A stretch of 64,000 nucleotides of DNA from Clostridia bacterium (GCA_017445115.1 JAFSUU010000019.1:169354-233353), one strand, 5' to 3'. Shown: positions 52,987 to 62,523, counted from the stretch's first letter. Translations and numbers: made by a program. The notes: a model not told the origin generated them from the letters alone.

Positions 52987-54575
52987 TTTTCCACAACTCC
53001 TTTCCCGTCCTGTCTCTTAGCGCCTGCCATATACAAGCCGAGTTCCTGGACCGTCGTCGTCTTCGGATCGAGCTCGCCGGTGATCTCGCCCTCGTACATC
53101 ACGAGTATTCTGTCGGAAAGAGACATTACTTCGTCAAGTTCAAGCGAGACAAGAAGTACGGCTGCGCCGGCGTCGCGCGATGCGACGATCTGTTCGTGAA
53201 TATACTCGATAGCGCCTACGTCAAGTCCGCGAGTCGGCTGAACAGCTATCAATAGTTCGTGCTTGCGGTCAAGCTCTCTCGCAACGATCGCTTTCTGCTG
53301 GTTTCCTCCGGACATACTTCTTGCCGGAGTGATCGAGCCCTGGCCGGAACGAACGTCGAACTTATCTATCAGCATATCGGAATACTCACGTACTTTGTCG
53401 AAGCGAATAAATCCGTGGTTCTGAAATTCAGGTTCAAAATATCTTTGCAAAACTATGTTCTGTTCAAGTGTATAGTCAAGAACGAGTCCGTGTTTATGTC
53501 GGTCTTCCGGAATGTGACTTACACCGTGTGTGTTCTTATAGCGAATCGTTTTTTTTGTGACGTTTTCACCGTTCAGAATGATCTCGGTTCCGGGTTCGGG
53601 CTTTTCAAGGCCGGTAACCGCAGCGACGAATTCGCTCTGGCCGTTACCGTCGATACCGGCGATACATACGATCTCGCCGCGTCTGACGGTCAGAGAAACG
53701 TCGTTTACGGCGTTCTTTTTATGCACCTTGCTCTTTACGGAAAGATGCTTGATCTCAAGCACGGTGTCAGACGGTTCAGCCTCTTTTTTGTCGACGGTAA
53801 ATTTAACGTCACGCCCGACCATCATGTTAGAAAGCTCTTCTTTGGTGGTATCGCTGATATTTACAGTACCGATATACTTGCCTTTGCGAAGTACAGTGCA
53901 TCTGTCGGCAACTTCCATTATCTCGTTGAGTTTATGAGAGATGAACAGGATAGACTTCCCTTCATCAGCGAGACCTTTGATGATCTGCATAAGTTCCGAG
54001 ATCTCCTGAGGAGTAAGAACCGCAGTGGGTTCATCAAAAATAAGGATCTCATTGTCCCGGTAAAGCATTTTAAGTATCTCTGTCCTCTGCTGCATACCGA
54101 CCGTGATATCTTCCACAAGAGCATCGGGATTTACGTTGAGCCCGTAATTCTTTGATAGTTCAAGTACGCGGCGTCTCGCGTCTTTTTTCTTCAAAAAGCC
54201 GAGAGTGTTCGGCTCAACGCCCAAAATGATATTATCAAGAACAGTAAATACGTCAACAAGCTTAAAATGCTGGTGTACCATTCCGATACCCAGCGCGTTG
54301 GCGTCGTTCGGGTCATTGATCTTCACTTCTTTTCCGTCTTTATAGATCGCGCCTTTCTCAGGCTGATAAAGACCGAAAAGGACGGACATCAAAGTTGATT
54401 TCCCTGCTCCGTTTTCTCCGAGAAGCGCATGTACTTCGCCTCTTTTAAGTTGAAGCGTAATATTATCATTCGCGATAATACCGGGAAACTCTTTGGTAAT
54501 ATTCCGCATTTCAATGACGTATTCACTTTCTCCGTTACTCTGAGAAACAGTGTCGTTTACAATTTCATCGTTCAT
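52983..54575 (-). CDS. Nucleoside ABC transporter ATP-binding protein (NupO/YufO type)
   Basis: 530 residues from the ATG at 54575 (AAAGAGG five bases upstream), not the GTG 18 bases earlier. Two nucleotide-binding domains: first with LLGENGAGKST (Walker A) and LIFDEPTAVL; second with CIAGIDGNGQSEF (degenerate Walker A lacking G-K-S/T) and SGGNQQK. One active and one degenerate site is normal for this sugar/nucleoside ATPase class. It energises the two permeases. Confidence 0.94.
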   Translation of the reverse strand: MNDEIVNDTVSQSNGESEYVIEMRNITKEFPGIIANDNITLQLKRGEVHALLGENGAGKSTLMSVLFGLYQPEKGAIYKDGKEVKINDPNDANALGIGMVHQHFKLVDVFTVLDNIILGVEPNTLGFLKKKDARRRVLELSKNYGLNVNPDALVEDITVGMQQRTEILKMLYRDNEILIFDEPTAVLTPQEISELMQIIKGLADEGKSILFISHKLNEIMEVADRCTVLRKGKYIGTVNISDTTKEELSNMMVGRDVKFTVDKKEAEPSDTVLEIKHLSVKSKVHKKNAVNDVSLTVRRGEIVCIAGIDGNGQSEFVAAVTGLEKPEPGTEIILNGENVTKKTIRYKNTHGVSHIPEDRHKHGLVLDYTLEQNIVLQRYFEPEFQNHGFIRFDKVREYSDMLIDKFDVRSGQGSITPARSMSGGNQQKAIVARELDRKHELLIAVQPTRGLDVGAIEYIHEQIVASRDAGAAVLLVSLELDEVMSLSDRILVMYEGEITGELDPKTTTVQELGLYMAGAKRQDGKGVVEK

Positions 54576-54610
54576 TGCGGCCTCTTTCTGCACGTAGAAA
54601 TCTGATTATA

Positions 54611-54640
54611 CCAAAAAGGGATGGCGTTACCGCCATCCCT
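54611..54640 (-). terminator. Internal terminator between the BMP gene and the ATPase gene
   Basis: A perfect 10-bp stem (54617-54626 with 54631-54640) is followed by TTTTTGG on the minus strand. It would stop most transcripts after the BMP gene, giving more binding protein than transporter. TATAAT immediately after it could restart transcription. Confidence 0.8.
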
Positions 54641-54652
54641 GCATTTGGAAAA

Positions 54653-55729
54653 TTACTCCTCAACAGTAACTGCGAGATTGCTCCAGCCGGCAGTAACGTC
54701 CGCGGGAACATCAGCAACGGGAACGATCGCGCCGCTCTTGATCTGTGCGAAGAGAGCGTTGTAATCGTCAACGGAGAAGTTTGCAAGACGCCATGTTTCG
54801 GTAGGAAGACCTGTAGCGTCGTCAGCAGCGCCGAGGTTCTGAGCTACGTTTGCAAGTTCAGCATCCCATTTGCCTGCATAGAACTGACCGAGAACCTTCT
54901 CAACGGAAGCGGAGAGGCCCTTTACAGCGGAAGTGATGACTCTGTCGGATTCACCGGACTGGTCAACGTCAACGCCGATGATCTTAGCGTTTTCATACTC
55001 TTTAGCAGCGGAGAGGACAGACTGGAACATAGAACCGCCGCAAGCGAATACGACTTCTGTGCCTGCTGCATACCAGCCGGCGATCTGAGTCTGGAGCTCG
55101 TTGGAAGCGGAGAATGTTTCACCGTATTTGAAGCTGTATTTAACTTCAACCTGTACGCCCTTTTCCTTTGCTGCTGCGTCAGCTCCCTGAAGGAAACCGT
55201 AACCGAAACGGTTGACTGCGGGGTTAGAACCGCCGCCGCCGCCCGTAAAGCCGAGCTTCGTGTAGCCTTCCATAACTGCTGCATAGCCTGCAAGGTAACC
55301 GGATTCCTGTTCCTTGTAAACGATAGCCGTTACGTTGTCAAGACCGAGTGCCCAACCGTCGACGAAAACGAATTTAACGTCGGGGTTCTCTTTAGCGACG
55401 GATTCCATTGCTGTTGCCTGAAGGAAACCGGGGGCAACAATGATCTTCGCGCCGTTTGTGATAGCCTGCTTCATAGCGTCGATACGGTCGTTGTCGGTAG
55501 CGTCGCTGCCGTTAGCGGGCGGATAGTATTTGTAACCGATACCATTAGCCTCAGCATAAGCCTGTGCGCCTTCGTAAGTTCCCTGGTTGAAGCCCTTGTC
55601 CATAAGCTGACCTACGTCAGTGACAACTGCTATCTCAGGTGTTTTCTTTTCATTGCTGCAGGAAGCGAGAACAGCGACTGCGCTGATCACGAGTGCGATG
55701 CAAACAATGATACTCAGAGTTCTTTTCAT
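54653..55729 (-). CDS. BMP family nucleoside-binding lipoprotein
   Basis: 358 residues. The lipobox is VLASC (C23 lipidated), followed by a Ser/Asn linker. TDVGQLMDKGFNQGTYEGAQAYAEANG (about 36-62) and VFVDGWALGLDNV are BMP/PnrA family blocks, and the later DVDQSGESDRVITSAVK binds the base. It captures purine nucleosides outside and delivers them to the permeases. GGAGG stands seven bases before the ATG. The gene is first of the operon and is followed by an internal terminator. Confidence 0.93.
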   Translation of the reverse strand: MKRTLSIIVCIALVISAVAVLASCSNEKKTPEIAVVTDVGQLMDKGFNQGTYEGAQAYAEANGIGYKYYPPANGSDATDNDRIDAMKQAITNGAKIIVAPGFLQATAMESVAKENPDVKFVFVDGWALGLDNVTAIVYKEQESGYLAGYAAVMEGYTKLGFTGGGGGSNPAVNRFGYGFLQGADAAAKEKGVQVEVKYSFKYGETFSASNELQTQIAGWYAAGTEVVFACGGSMFQSVLSAAKEYENAKIIGVDVDQSGESDRVITSAVKGLSASVEKVLGQFYAGKWDAELANVAQNLGAADDATGLPTETWRLANFSVDDYNALFAQIKSGAIVPVADVPADVTAGWSNLAVTVEE

Positions 55730-55752
55730 GTTATAACCTCCAAATAATTATA

Positions 55753-55767
55753 ATAGGACATTCCTAT
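55753..55767. promoter_or_regulatory. Short perfect inverted repeat just after the BMP promoter
   Basis: ATAGGA-CAT-TCCTAT lies 8-22 bases downstream of the -10 element, at the expected transcription start, so it is an operator candidate for nucleoside regulation. Confidence 0.5.
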
Positions 55768-55774
55768 CGAAAAT

Positions 55775-55803
55775 AATATACCACAATTTTCTACTAATAT
55801 CAA
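55775..55803 (-). promoter_or_regulatory. Promoter of the nucleoside transporter operon
   Basis: On the minus strand TTGATA (55803-55798), a 17-base spacer, and TGG-TATATT (55780-55775), an extended -10. Confidence 0.85.
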
Positions 55804-55853
55804 GTATGAATAGTAGAATAATTTGAATTATTTTGTAATTATATATTAATTTT

Positions 55854-57272
55854 TTATCGAATCGTACCGAAAAATGAGATATTTCGTATGCCGTAATAGG
55901 GAGGCTTCGGATCGGTATACATTATAAACCTTGCCGAGTCCGCAAGAAAAGCGCTGTCAAACGTGACGTAATCAACGATGCGGTCCTCATTATTCATACT
56001 CTTGTCGACTACAGTAACATATTCTTTGCTCTCTGCATTTCTGAGCTGAATTCGATATCTCACGGGACGCGGCAGATCGCCTTTTGCAAGTGAAAGTCCG
56101 GTCTCCGAGAAGATTATTCTCACTGCAAACACGGAAGCTCCATGAGGAGGGAGAGGGATCGTGAGCGTTGCTTCTTCATCGCACGACGCCGGCTGCCAGA
56201 ATGAAGTGAGGTCGTCGGTAAGCGCATATAGTGCTTCCCTGCCGGGTTCTTCGCTTGAAGCTGAAGCCCTCCTTCTGTCTGCGAGAGAGATAAGCCGCGT
56301 GTCGCCGTTATTTTCGGAAAAGCCTTTATCTCCCGGCGCAAAGCGAGGGTTCTCGCTTATCTCCGGGCAAACAATATCACCGTCTTCATTAAAATATATT
56401 CTGTCGTAACCGATCATCCGTTCCAGATGATACCGGTGACACAGAGTGCAGGTATAAAACACCCAGAAAGTATCGTCGGGACCTTTGACTACGGAGCCGT
56501 GTCCCGGACCTCTTACAACGCCCGACGTTTTTCTTGTAAACGGGCTTGTTTTCATATATCTGAAATCCGAAAGCGGTTTATCGCTTTTATATGCTCCGTC
56601 AGCGTAAGTGGAATACTCGGTAGCCGGGCCTGAATATATGAGATAATACGTTCCGTTATGCTTTAACATCCACGGACCTTCTATCGCGGAATATGACGGA
56701 TCCTCATTGTGCTCGCCGGTTCTTTCCCACACGTGAGAGGGATCGTAATTTATCAGTCTGACAGGAGCTCCGGTAAAGACAGTCGGATCGTCCGGATCGA
56801 GTTCGCAGCCGTTGATCGCCGTTGAGCCGATCTCAGGATCGAAAACGACGTAATAGATATACAGCCTTCCGTCATCGTCGGAAAACAGCATCGGGTCATA
56901 GTAATTACCAATATCTTCGCCGTTTTTATATTTGAATTTTCCGAGCGAAGTATATTTGCCCAGCGGCTCGTCGGATACGTAAAGATCAGACAGACTGCCG
57001 CAGAGATAATACTTGCCGCGATGATTGACGACAGTCGGCGCGTAACCGATATCCGGCGGTTCAATGTCGTGCCGTTTCCAGGAGCGAAAATCGTCAGACT
57101 CGTAACCCGCGCGACAGGACGAGAACAAATACCACTTTCCGTTCTCAAAGAGGACCGTCGGGTCAGCGGTCTCTCTCCAGTCAATGCCGCTGCCGTTTAT
57201 TGAAGCTTCTCTTCCGAACGGATAATCCGGAAGAGGCGTCGGATTTATATAAGTGTTTCTGTACGGATCCAT
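55854..57272 (-). CDS. Glycoside hydrolase family 43-like with C-terminal F5/8-type domain
   Basis: 472 residues from the ATG at 57272 (GGAGG six bases upstream). The five-bladed propeller (about 20-320) has ETADPTVLF (catalytic base Asp), GNYYDPMLFSDD (pKa-modulating Asp) and SAIEGPWMLKH (acid Glu). The C-terminal 140 residues form a discoidin/CBM32-like sandwich (ALTDDLTSFWQPA). No signal peptide is present, so it acts inside the cell on imported oligosaccharides, probably arabinose- or xylose-containing. The substrate is not certain. Confidence 0.87.
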   Translation of the reverse strand: MDPYRNTYINPTPLPDYPFGREASINGSGIDWRETADPTVLFENGKWYLFSSCRAGYESDDFRSWKRHDIEPPDIGYAPTVVNHRGKYYLCGSLSDLYVSDEPLGKYTSLGKFKYKNGEDIGNYYDPMLFSDDDGRLYIYYVVFDPEIGSTAINGCELDPDDPTVFTGAPVRLINYDPSHVWERTGEHNEDPSYSAIEGPWMLKHNGTYYLIYSGPATEYSTYADGAYKSDKPLSDFRYMKTSPFTRKTSGVVRGPGHGSVVKGPDDTFWVFYTCTLCHRYHLERMIGYDRIYFNEDGDIVCPEISENPRFAPGDKGFSENNGDTRLISLADRRRASASSEEPGREALYALTDDLTSFWQPASCDEEATLTIPLPPHGASVFAVRIIFSETGLSLAKGDLPRPVRYRIQLRNAESKEYVTVVDKSMNNEDRIVDYVTFDSAFLADSARFIMYTDPKPPYYGIRNISFFGTIR

Positions 57273-57289
57273 ATCATACCTCCGGTTCG

Positions 57290-57318
57290 ATTTTATCATA
57301 ATGAAGAAATCTTGTCAA
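57290..57318 (-). promoter_or_regulatory. Promoter of the GH43 gene
   Basis: On the minus strand TTGACA (57318-57313), 17-base spacer, TGA-TAAAAT (57295-57290). Confidence 0.85.
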
Positions 57319-57356
57319 CCGATCGATATACTCTATTTTTGTTAACAATTATGTGA

Positions 57357-57362
57357 TATAAT
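57357..57362 (+). promoter_or_regulatory. Extended -10 element before the DUF3737 gene
   Basis: TGA-TATAAT, 43 bases before the ATG, with no good -35. Divergent from the GH43 promoter. Confidence 0.5.
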
Positions 57363-57405
57363 GTACTAAATCTAACAATCAAAATCACCGGAGAAATCAA
57401 TTATT

Positions 57406-58290
57406 ATGAGAGAATTCAACGGAACAGAATTCACGGAGGAGAGGGCTCTTTTCGGTTCAGAGTGTCTTGCGGTCAACGGATGCGCTTTTGATATCGGCGA
57501 GTCCCCGCTTAAAGAATGCAGAAACATCTCTGTAAACGGATCGATCTTTAAGGGAAAATACCCTCTTTGGTACTGCAGCGGTATAGATGTGAGCGGAAGT
57601 ACGTTTTATGAGGGAGCTCGCGCCGGTATCTGGTACACAAGCAATATTTCGATCATCGGCTCGGAAATAATAGCGCCGAAGTGTTTCAGAAGAGCTGAAT
57701 ACATATCGCTTACCGGCGTAAAGTTCACTAATGCTGCCGAAACTTTTTGGAATTGCAGAAAGATAAAACTCGATTACGTATATGCCAAAGGCGATTATTT
57801 CGCGATGAACAGTTCGGATATAGAAGCGGCCGGCTTAACGGTTGAAGGTAATTACGCTTTTGACAGCGTAAAAAATCTTGTTATAAGAAATTCAAAGCTC
57901 GTGACAAAAGATGCGTTCTGGAACAGCGAAAACGTGACCGTTTACGATTCGTATATTTCCGGAGAATATCTGGCGTGGAACTCAAAGAACGTAACGTTTA
58001 TAAACTGTACGATAGACAGCTTGCAGGGGTTATGCTATATTGAAAACCTGAAGCTCGTGAATTGCAAACTTCAAAGCACGAATCTTGCATTCGAGTATTC
58101 GTCCGTCGAAGCCGACGTTTCGGGTACAATAAAAAGCGTTTTCAATCCGCTGTCGGGCAGGATCAAGGCTGACTGTATTTCCGAACTTATCATAGACAGC
58201 GGCAGGATAGATCCCGAAATGACCGAAATTGTATGTGAAAAAGTAGAAAAACACTCGGATCGCCCTGACTGGAAGGAGGAATTAGCTTGA
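57406..58290 (+). CDS. DUF3737 family beta-helix protein
   Basis: 294 residues. Repeated short strands with Asn/Ser turns (ISVNGSIFKGK, IDVSGSTFYEG, VTVYDSYISGEY, VTFINCTIDS) form a right-handed beta-helix. The family is found next to PLP lyases and LUD genes, and its function is unknown. GGAGAAATCAATT precedes the ATG. Its stop overlaps the TTG start of the PatB gene, so translation is coupled. Confidence 0.85.
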   Translation: MREFNGTEFTEERALFGSECLAVNGCAFDIGESPLKECRNISVNGSIFKGKYPLWYCSGIDVSGSTFYEGARAGIWYTSNISIIGSEIIAPKCFRRAEYISLTGVKFTNAAETFWNCRKIKLDYVYAKGDYFAMNSSDIEAAGLTVEGNYAFDSVKNLVIRNSKLVTKDAFWNSENVTVYDSYISGEYLAWNSKNVTFINCTIDSLQGLCYIENLKLVNCKLQSTNLAFEYSSVEADVSGTIKSVFNPLSGRIKADCISELIIDSGRIDPEMTEIVCEKVEKHSDRPDWKEELA

Positions 58291-59450
58291 AATACGATTT
58301 TGATTCTGTAGTCGACAGGCACGGCACCGGCTCGATCAAGTGGGATGTTGCAGACGGCGAACTTCCGATGTGGGTCGCCGATATGGATTTCAAAACCGCG
58401 CCGGAAATAACCGAAGCCATAACAAACAGAGCGCTTCACGGCGTATTCGGATATACGGACGTACCCGGCGAATGGTACAGCGCATATATCAGCTGGTGGG
58501 AAAGGCGCCATTCATTCTCCATGAAAAAAGAATGGCTGATGTTCTGCACCGGAGTTATTCCCGCGATCTCGTCAACGGTCAGAAAGCTGACGACTCCAAA
58601 CGAAAACGTAGTGATACAGACTCCGGTTTACAACGTATTTTTCAACAGTGTGATCAACAACGGCTGCCGTGTGCTTGAGAGTCCTCTTGTTTACGAAAAC
58701 GGCGGATACCGAATGGACCTCGAAGATCTCGAAAAGAAGTTTGCAGATCCGCAGACGACTCTGATGATACTCTGCAACCCTCACAATCCTGTGAGCAAGA
58801 TATGGGACGGAGATACTCTCGCCGCAATAGGAGATCTCGCAAGAAAACACGGCGTCACCGTGATCTCAGACGAAATACACTGCGATATTACCGCTCCCGG
58901 AAAAGGATACATTCCATTTGCATCGGTATCGGAAAATTGCCGGGACGTCAGCGTAACGTGCATTGCGCCGACAAAGGCGTTCAGCATACCGGGTATACAG
59001 ACAGCGGCAATATGCGTACCAAACGAACATTTGAGAAACAGAGTCAAACGCGCTATAAATACCGACGAAGTCGCCGAGCCGAATGCATTTGCCTGTATCG
59101 CGGCAACGGCCGCATTTGAACGCGGCGAGAAGTGGATCGACGAGATGAGAGAATACGTATTTGAAAACAGAAAGATCCTTGAAGACTATGTGGCGAGCAA
59201 TATCCCGGAGCTTAAAGTCATAAAAGGAGACGCCACTTATCTCGTGTGGGTGGACATATCGTCGCTGGGAAAAGATTCGGCGACCGTATGCAAGTTCATC
59301 AGGAAAACGACCGGACTGTTCATAACTGCAGGATCAGTTTACGGCAAATGCGGAGACGGATTTGTAAGGATCAACGTCGCCTGTCCGAAATCGCTTTTAT
59401 ACGACGGCCTTGAAAGGCTGAAACGCGGAATAGAAGAAATTAATAAATGA
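58287..59450 (+). CDS. PatB/MalY-type PLP-dependent aminotransferase or C-S lyase
   Basis: 387 residues. WVADMDFKTAPEI (about 31-43) and the PLP lysine in APTKAFSIPGIQ (about 231-242) are typical. NPHNPVSKIW and SDEIHCDIT precede it, and FVRINVACP binds the substrate carboxylate. Fold-type I enzymes of this class act as cystathionine beta-lyases or aminotransferases. The start is TTG (58287) with GGAGGA seven bases upstream, inside the end of the DUF3737 gene. Confidence 0.9.
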   Translation: MKYDFDSVVDRHGTGSIKWDVADGELPMWVADMDFKTAPEITEAITNRALHGVFGYTDVPGEWYSAYISWWERRHSFSMKKEWLMFCTGVIPAISSTVRKLTTPNENVVIQTPVYNVFFNSVINNGCRVLESPLVYENGGYRMDLEDLEKKFADPQTTLMILCNPHNPVSKIWDGDTLAAIGDLARKHGVTVISDEIHCDITAPGKGYIPFASVSENCRDVSVTCIAPTKAFSIPGIQTAAICVPNEHLRNRVKRAINTDEVAEPNAFACIAATAAFERGEKWIDEMREYVFENRKILEDYVASNIPELKVIKGDATYLVWVDISSLGKDSATVCKFIRKTTGLFITAGSVYGKCGDGFVRINVACPKSLLYDGLERLKRGIEEINK

Positions 59451-59460
59451 GGTAAGAATT

Positions 59461-60090
59461 ATGGACGCCAATATTACGAAAAGATATGAAAAGCTCTCAT
59501 CAAAATTAATCAAAGGGCTTGAGTCCCGCAATATGAGCGGATTCTACGCTGCAGACAAAGAAGAAGCGCTGAAGATCGCGTTGTCGCTGATACCCGAAGG
59601 CTCTACTGTTACAATGGGCGGATGTATGAGCGCCGTTGAAATAGGGCTTGTCGACGCAGTAAAGAACGGCAATTACAAGTTTTTGGACAGAAACGCATAC
59701 AGTGACAGACGCCGCGCAATGCTGGACGCTTATGACGCCGACGTATTCCTTACGAGTGCTAACGCAATAACGGAGGACGGAATTATCGTAAATATTGACG
59801 GAAACGCCAACAGAGTTTCCGCTATTGCAAACGGACCGAAAAAAGTTATCTTTATAGTGGGGATCAACAAGGTCTGCGCGGATCTTGACAGCGCAATGAA
59901 AAGAGCGAGAAACGTTGCAGCGCCGATCAACGCACAGCGGTTCGGTCTTTCGACTCCGTGCTCAAAAACAGGTTCCTGCTTTGACTGCAAGAGCCCGGAT
60001 ACAATATGCTGTCAGTTTTTGATCACAAGATTTTCACGGCACGAAGGCAGGATGCACGTGATCTTAGTAAATGATTATTTGGGATTCTGA
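59461..60090 (+). CDS. LUD domain protein (LutC-like)
   Basis: 209 residues. SLIPEGSTVTMGGCMSAVEIGL, TGSCFDCKSPDTICCQ and MHVILVNDYLGF are family blocks. The Cys-rich C-terminal region (five Cys within 27 residues) could bind metal. LutC-type proteins take part in lactate oxidation, but many stand-alone LUD proteins have other roles. It lies 10 bases after the PatB gene, with a weak GAGGTAAG ribosome binding site, in one operon. Confidence 0.88.
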   Translation: MDANITKRYEKLSSKLIKGLESRNMSGFYAADKEEALKIALSLIPEGSTVTMGGCMSAVEIGLVDAVKNGNYKFLDRNAYSDRRRAMLDAYDADVFLTSANAITEDGIIVNIDGNANRVSAIANGPKKVIFIVGINKVCADLDSAMKRARNVAAPINAQRFGLSTPCSKTGSCFDCKSPDTICCQFLITRFSRHEGRMHVILVNDYLGF

Positions 60091-60095
60091 TACAG

Positions 60096-60122
60096 AAAGA
60101 GGCGGTTCAAACCGCCTCTTTT
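60096..60122. terminator. Bidirectional terminator
   Basis: A perfect 11-bp stem, AAAGAGGCGGT with ACCGCCTCTTT around TCAA. The stop codon of the GH172 gene abuts the stem. Confidence 0.85.
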
Positions 60123-61188
60123 ATGGTCTGTCAAGATAAAAATACGCAACGGAACGGTAATCGTCTTGTCTGAAGAAAAGCACGCTGTCCTGAGGATCGC
60201 CGTCGCCGACTATATGCGGCGAAGCCGGATCGTATACGCAGACGCCTGCAACTGCCGTCACCAGAAGAGGTATTCCGTGTTTTTGAAATCCGGATACTGT
60301 TTCTCTTGTTCCGTTCCCCATAACGTCTATTGTAACTTCAATGTCCGACTGAAAACATATCGGGTCAACGGTGTGCCATCTGTAAAACGAATACTCACCG
60401 TTCGATGCGATAAGACATCCTTCCGTCCAGGTTACAAAAACGCCCTGCCCCCAGCCGTCACCGATATAGTCTTCGGTGCCTGTGCCGCAAAGAGTCGGAA
60501 ATTCGTTATCACCGTCAAGGAAGAACTTTACTTCGCCCTCACCGAACCACGTATTTTTATAATTTTCAGTATCGGTTATAACTCCGAACGAAGTCCCGAG
60601 ATACCTGCCTCTGCCGTGTAATTTCGGAAGAATTGTGTATGGAACACCGAGGGCGTTCGGAGATTCGCGCCGCCTTATTGCATGGAAGTAAAGCGCGCTT
60701 CCCTTTTCAAGATGTTCAAGAGTGTACTCAACGTCATAAAAGAACAGAATATCACGCTTTGACCTGTTTGAAAGCACTATTTTCGCTTCGCGGTAAAACG
60801 GCATCGGTACGAATGACACGAAGCTTCGTCCCTCGGGAGATGAAAACAATTCAGAATCAAAAGAGCACATTTTTGAAAGTCCGAAGCCGAAAAACTCGGC
60901 GAGAGGACATTCGACGGCAGGTGAATCTGAGCCGTCCCAAGACATAAGAATATATAAGTTCTCCAGCACCTCTGTATCTGTGTATTTATCAAGCGCAGCC
61001 CAGATCCGTCTGACAACACCGCTTCCTTTTGCGTGCATCAATAAGCAGTCGTCACCGCTTCTGATCACCTTTGACGGCGAACCTTTTGCGCCATTGTTGC
61101 AGATACCCCCGGCGCCGCGTTCGCCTGCAGGGTTTTCAAAGCTTGCCCATCTCGGACTTGACTTTATTTTTGAATCGAACAGTTCCAT
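60121..61188 (-). CDS. DUF2961 / glycoside hydrolase family 172 protein
   Basis: 355 residues with no signal peptide. FENPAGERGAGG and SGVVRRIWAALDKY at the N-terminus, ECPLAEFFGFG in the first jelly roll, and GTGTEDYIGDGWG (about 225-237, with Glu and Asp candidates for catalysis) in the second are family signatures. GH172 members include arabinofuranosidases, fructofuranosidases and difructose anhydride hydrolases. With the nearby GH43-like gene this suggests intracellular handling of furanose-containing glycans. Confidence 0.88.
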   Translation of the reverse strand: MELFDSKIKSSPRWASFENPAGERGAGGICNNGAKGSPSKVIRSGDDCLLMHAKGSGVVRRIWAALDKYTDTEVLENLYILMSWDGSDSPAVECPLAEFFGFGLSKMCSFDSELFSSPEGRSFVSFVPMPFYREAKIVLSNRSKRDILFFYDVEYTLEHLEKGSALYFHAIRRRESPNALGVPYTILPKLHGRGRYLGTSFGVITDTENYKNTWFGEGEVKFFLDGDNEFPTLCGTGTEDYIGDGWGQGVFVTWTEGCLIASNGEYSFYRWHTVDPICFQSDIEVTIDVMGNGTRETVSGFQKHGIPLLVTAVAGVCVYDPASPHIVGDGDPQDSVLFFRQDDYRSVAYFYLDRP

Positions 61189-61271
61189 AATTACCTCAAA
61201 CAGTATGATGATTACTTATGTCAGAAATCTCTTATTTTGTCAAATAAATGCAGTATATAGCTAAAATTCAA

Positions 61272-61302
61272 AGAGGTCGGCAAGATATGCTTGCCGACCT
61301 CT
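61272..61302 (-). terminator. Terminator of the WG-repeat lipoprotein gene
   Basis: A perfect 13-bp stem (61272-61284 with 61290-61302) around ATATG, followed on the minus strand by TTTGAATTTT. Confidence 0.85.
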
Positions 61303-61314
61303 GATACTAATAGA

Positions 61315-62463
61315 TCATTTGATCTTTGCGAGAGACCATGAACCGCCCTCACAAATCCAGAATTCTCCGTATTCGTTGACCTGAGAAACAAACTCATATT
61401 TATTCTCAACAACAGTCTCGCCCTTGGCGCTTATAAGGCCGTATCCGCCGTTTATCGTATAGGTTGTAATATATCCGTTCGAAGGCAGGTAGAGACGTTC
61501 ACGAATTCTGAACGATCCGTCATTCTTATCGTAATCATACTCGTCGATAGTATCCGGAGCGTCATAGATAAGGGCAGTCAGCATATTTCCTTTGGAATCG
61601 GCATAACCCCATTTACCGTCACGCATAACAGCAATTACGCCGTCAACGTCGATATCAGAATAAACATCGTCAAAAATGAATTCTGTCAAAAGCTTTCCGG
61701 ATTTGATATCAAGCAGAGCGTATTTGTCGGATTTGTAAGTCTTGGTGAAAACGTCGTTACCGTATTCGTCTTTAACTATCTTATAGCTGCTCAACTCTTT
61801 GACCGCTTTAACAGCCGGTCTTGCAAAGTAAACGTAGTTGTCAAGAAGGCCTCTTACGTACGAATACATAAGCATAGTTTCAGCAGTATACGGGATAACT
61901 CCCTCCCAGTTATCACAGAGAAGCGGCATGCCGTTATACCAGTAAAGGTCAGCAAAGCTCTCTATGCCGAATCCGTAAGCTTCGATCTCCTTCAGTTCGC
62001 CGTACTTGTCTATCGCAAGGAACTTTTCAATATTCGTTCCTGTGTAGCCGCCTACAAATCTGCGCTCGTTAAACGTCTTATCGCTGCAGAGAAATTGATA
62101 GTCGATCGAGCTGAGCTTTGGCTCGGTTATAATTCTTCCTTCAGAGTCTATCGTGCCGTATGAACTGCCGCTTACAAACACGAAGCAGTTCATACCGATA
62201 TCATTCGGATAAAACTGGATTCTGTCAGCTTTAACGGGTGAAAATTCCTTGACTGTGTACGGAAGATCTGCAGGAGATTCAGGCTCGGTTTCGGGCGTAC
62301 TGTCAGACTCTGTTATCTTTCCGGTGTCCGTGCTCTTTGACGTGTCAGCGCTCGTATCATCGGATGACGAAGTGTCGCTGACGATAGAAATGTTTCCGAA
62401 TGAACACGATACAAGGCTGAGTACCAGAACAATTACTGTTATAAGTAATAGAAAGCGTTTCAT
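61315..62463 (-). CDS. WG-repeat lipoprotein
   Basis: 382 residues from the ATG at 62463 with GGAGGG four bases upstream; an upstream in-frame ATG overlaps that site. The lipobox is LVSC (C20), followed by a Ser/Thr/Asp-rich linker (about 25-65). At least three WG-type repeats are seen: SSYGTIDSEGRIITEPK, DGKWGYADSKGNMLTALIY and GGYGLISAKGETVVENKY. Repeats of this type form beta-propeller-like folds for protein or surface binding. The partner is unknown. Confidence 0.88.
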   Translation of the reverse strand: MKRFLLLITVIVLVLSLVSCSFGNISIVSDTSSSDDTSADTSKSTDTGKITESDSTPETEPESPADLPYTVKEFSPVKADRIQFYPNDIGMNCFVFVSGSSYGTIDSEGRIITEPKLSSIDYQFLCSDKTFNERRFVGGYTGTNIEKFLAIDKYGELKEIEAYGFGIESFADLYWYNGMPLLCDNWEGVIPYTAETMLMYSYVRGLLDNYVYFARPAVKAVKELSSYKIVKDEYGNDVFTKTYKSDKYALLDIKSGKLLTEFIFDDVYSDIDVDGVIAVMRDGKWGYADSKGNMLTALIYDAPDTIDEYDYDKNDGSFRIRERLYLPSNGYITTYTINGGYGLISAKGETVVENKYEFVSQVNEYGEFWICEGGSWSLAKIK

Positions 62464-62495
62464 AGAACCCTCCATAAAGAATTTACTTTAATTTA

Positions 62496-62523
62496 ATTTT
62501 ACCATATAAAAAAATCTTGTCAA
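62496..62523 (-). promoter_or_regulatory. Promoter of the WG-repeat lipoprotein gene
   Basis: On the minus strand TTGACA (62523-62518), 16-base spacer, TGG-TAAAAT (62501-62496). Confidence 0.8.

Noticed and set aside
54575..55747. A 390-residue frame opposite the BMP lipoprotein gene
   Set aside because: It is a shadow of a well-supported lipoprotein; it has no ribosome binding site or recognisable domain.
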